This document shows, piece after piece, positions 5,415-6,640 of a stretch of 6,640 nt of DNA (its first letter is position 1; each line of letters begins with the position of its first letter). The notes below the pieces were generated by a model. That model was not told the DNA's origin. It did not search any database and saw nothing but the letters and a program-made list of their open reading frames with translations. Both the position numbers and the translations under genes were made by a program. The stretch comes from an uncultured Bacteroidales bacterium (GTDB taxonomy: Bacteria; Bacteroidota; Bacteroidia; Bacteroidales; Paludibacteraceae). Location: contig ONXE01000108.1 of the NCBI GenBank assembly GCA_900321775.1, positions 1 to 6,640 on the forward strand. The letters run 5' to 3'.

Positions 5415-6640
5415 TTAGATGAGGATAAGTTGCACGATGATATAGATGGGCAGGCAGACAATCAAGGAGAACTTGAACATATACCCGAAGAAACTCGGCA
5501 TCTTGATTCCCTCTTGCTCGGCGATGGACTTGACCATGAAGTTCGGCCCGTTGCCAATATACGTGAGCGAGCCAAAGAACACCGCACCCATCGATATCGC
5601 CTTGAGGAAAGCGTCTGCGGCCAGACCGGCCACTTCGCCCTCGGGGGCCATCGAGTTGAACACCATTGCCGTAGGTGCGTTGTCAAGGAAAGAGGAGAGG
5701 AGACCCGTGCAATAGACATACTGCCAAGGCTCGCTGATAACCGTCTGAATCGTATCTTTGAGGCTGTGGAGGAACATCAGAGCCGGCGTCATCGTGGCAA
5801 AGATGCCCACGAACACGCAGGCCACTTCCATAATCGGCGTCCAACTGTAATGATTCTCCTCGCGCACGCTCTTCTTGGTGGTCCACCAACTGGCAGCAAT
5901 GATGAGGATGAACGCCCATTCGCGCAGCAGACGCAAGTACCACGGCGCATCTGCGGCCCCCATCGCGGGAATGTACGTCGCGTTCAGGAACATCGTGCTC
6001 GCAATCACGCACAGGAGCCAGAAGATATTGATATGCCCCGAGATGCGGATAGGCTCAACTTCGCGACCGTCGGCCATAAGCAGTTCCAACGGCTCTTTGC
6101 GGGCTAAGTAGGTGTCCAACAGGAAGTAAGCCAACAGCAGCAAAGCACCCGTCAGCAGCCATTCCATGGTCATGTTCTGCAGCCACCAACCGAAGGACGC
6201 ACCTTTCTGGAAGAGCAGGAACAACGGGGGATCACCGAGCGGAGTCAGCAAGCCGCCGCAGTTGGCCACAATAGCGATGAAGAACAGGATGGTGTGAACC
6301 TTGTACTTGCGTTGCTCTATCGTCTTGAGCAGCAATCGTATCAGCAGCATCGCCGCGCCCGTTGTGCCCATAAAAGAGGCCAGCACCCAGCCGATGGCAA
6401 GGATGATGGTGTTCGTCAGAGGCGTGGCGTGCAGGTCGCCGCGGATGCAGATGCCGCCCGTCGTGACAAACAGCGCCATCAGCAGGAGAATAAAAGGCAC
6501 GTAGTCGTACACCATCTGGTGAACGATTTCGTCAGACATATTATGCAGCCCCAGCCAGGCAGCCGTAGGCACGCCCAGCAGAAGAGACACCAGCAGTTTG
6601 TGCCAGTTGCTCTCCCACCATTCGGCGGTTTTGGGTATCA
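5415..6640 (-). CDS. Sodium:proton antiporter-like protein, ion-transporter (CitMHS/ArsB/NhaD) superfamily, N-terminus outside window
   Basis: The reading frame is open from the right edge (first whole codon at 6638-6636) to the TAA at 5417-5415, giving 407 visible residues. It is a multi-spanning inner-membrane transporter with roughly ten hydrophobic segments visible. In visible numbering, the first half holds GTTGAAMLLIR (91-101) and NCGGLLTPLGDPPLFLLF (126-143). The second half holds SSFLDNAPTAMVF (315-327) and GSLTYIGNGPNFMVKS (356-371). These paired, half-repeat signatures with an Asn/Asp-Pro turn mark the superfamily, and this subtype in Bacteroidota is usually annotated as a Na+/H+ antiporter or putative citrate transporter. 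The transported ion is inferred, not shown. The opening visible segment IPKTAEWWESNWHKLLVSLLLG belongs to the protein, so the GTG at 6590 and the ATG at 6539 are internal codons. By comparison with relatives, perhaps 25-45 residues are missing at the N-terminus. It is probably the most upstream visible gene of the operon. Confidence 0.9.
   Translation of the reverse strand, partial: IPKTAEWWESNWHKLLVSLLLGVPTAAWLGLHNMSDEIVHQMVYDYVPFILLLMALFVTTGGICIRGDLHATPLTNTIILAIGWVLASFMGTTGAAMLLIRLLLKTIEQRKYKVHTILFFIAIVANCGGLLTPLGDPPLFLLFQKGASFGWWLQNMTMEWLLTGALLLLAYFLLDTYLARKEPLELLMADGREVEPIRISGHINIFWLLCVIASTMFLNATYIPAMGAADAPWYLRLLREWAFILIIAASWWTTKKSVREENHYSWTPIMEVACVFVGIFATMTPALMFLHSLKDTIQTVISEPWQYVYCTGLLSSFLDNAPTAMVFNSMAPEGEVAGLAADAFLKAISMGAVFFGSLTYIGNGPNFMVKSIAEQEGIKMPSFFGYMFKFSLIVCLPIYIIVQLILI

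Noticed and set aside
5400..6107. 235-codon plus-strand frame opposite the antiporter
   Set aside because: His/Arg/Glu-rich product with no domain; the opposite strand encodes conserved transporter motifs through this region.
6537..6590. GTG at 6590 or ATG at 6539 as the antiporter start
   Set aside because: The frame stays open to the right edge, and the upstream residues (a Trp-rich segment leading into a membrane helix) resemble the N-terminal part of relatives. The real start is outside the window.
1..6640. Search for CRISPR arrays, tRNA/rRNA genes, insertion sequences, attachment sites, defence or toxin-antitoxin genes
   Set aside because: No direct-repeat arrays, inverted-repeat ends, cloverleaf-like sequences or matching protein motifs were seen. 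Nearly every base is assigned to one of five ordinary genes.

Overview
The window is a tightly packed run of five genes, all on the minus strand, so transcription goes from the right edge (base 6640) towards base 1. The organism is most likely a member of the Bacteroidota, probably order Bacteroidales, with fairly GC-rich DNA for that group. Three things point there: a single-chain alpha2-type glycyl-tRNA synthetase of about 517 residues, the particular CitMHS/NhaD-like antiporter subtype, and a TamB-like protein of Bacteroidota style. No gene start shows a convincing Shine-Dalgarno sequence, and the glyQS start is preceded by an A-rich stretch, as is usual for Bacteroidota. Genus cannot be assigned from the sequence alone.

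Layout in the direction of transcription: (1) 6640-5415, a Na+/H+ antiporter-like membrane protein of the ion-transporter (CitMHS/ArsB/NhaD) superfamily, whose N-terminus lies beyond the right edge. (2) 5399-4746, a DedA/VTT-domain membrane protein. (3) 4749-3235, a cytoplasmic tetratricopeptide-repeat protein. (4) 3232-1679, glycyl-tRNA synthetase (glyQS). (5) 1665-1, the first 555 residues of a TamB/AsmA-like envelope protein that runs off the left edge. The junctions are +15, -4 (ATGA overlap), +2 and +13 bases. There is no room for a terminator or a separate promoter in any gap, so the five genes are probably one transcription unit whose promoter lies to the right of the window. No stretch longer than 15 bases lacks a gene.

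Functionally this is a housekeeping and envelope neighbourhood. It holds two inner-membrane proteins plausibly linked to ion/pH balance and lipid-carrier recycling, a TPR scaffold of unknown partner, an essential translation enzyme, and the start of an inter-membrane lipid-transport or outer-membrane assembly protein. I found no tRNA, rRNA, CRISPR array, insertion sequence, toxin-antitoxin pair or phage gene, and no evidence of a new defence or mobile system. The findings below are modest and concern gene order, codon/strand composition and small sequence oddities.
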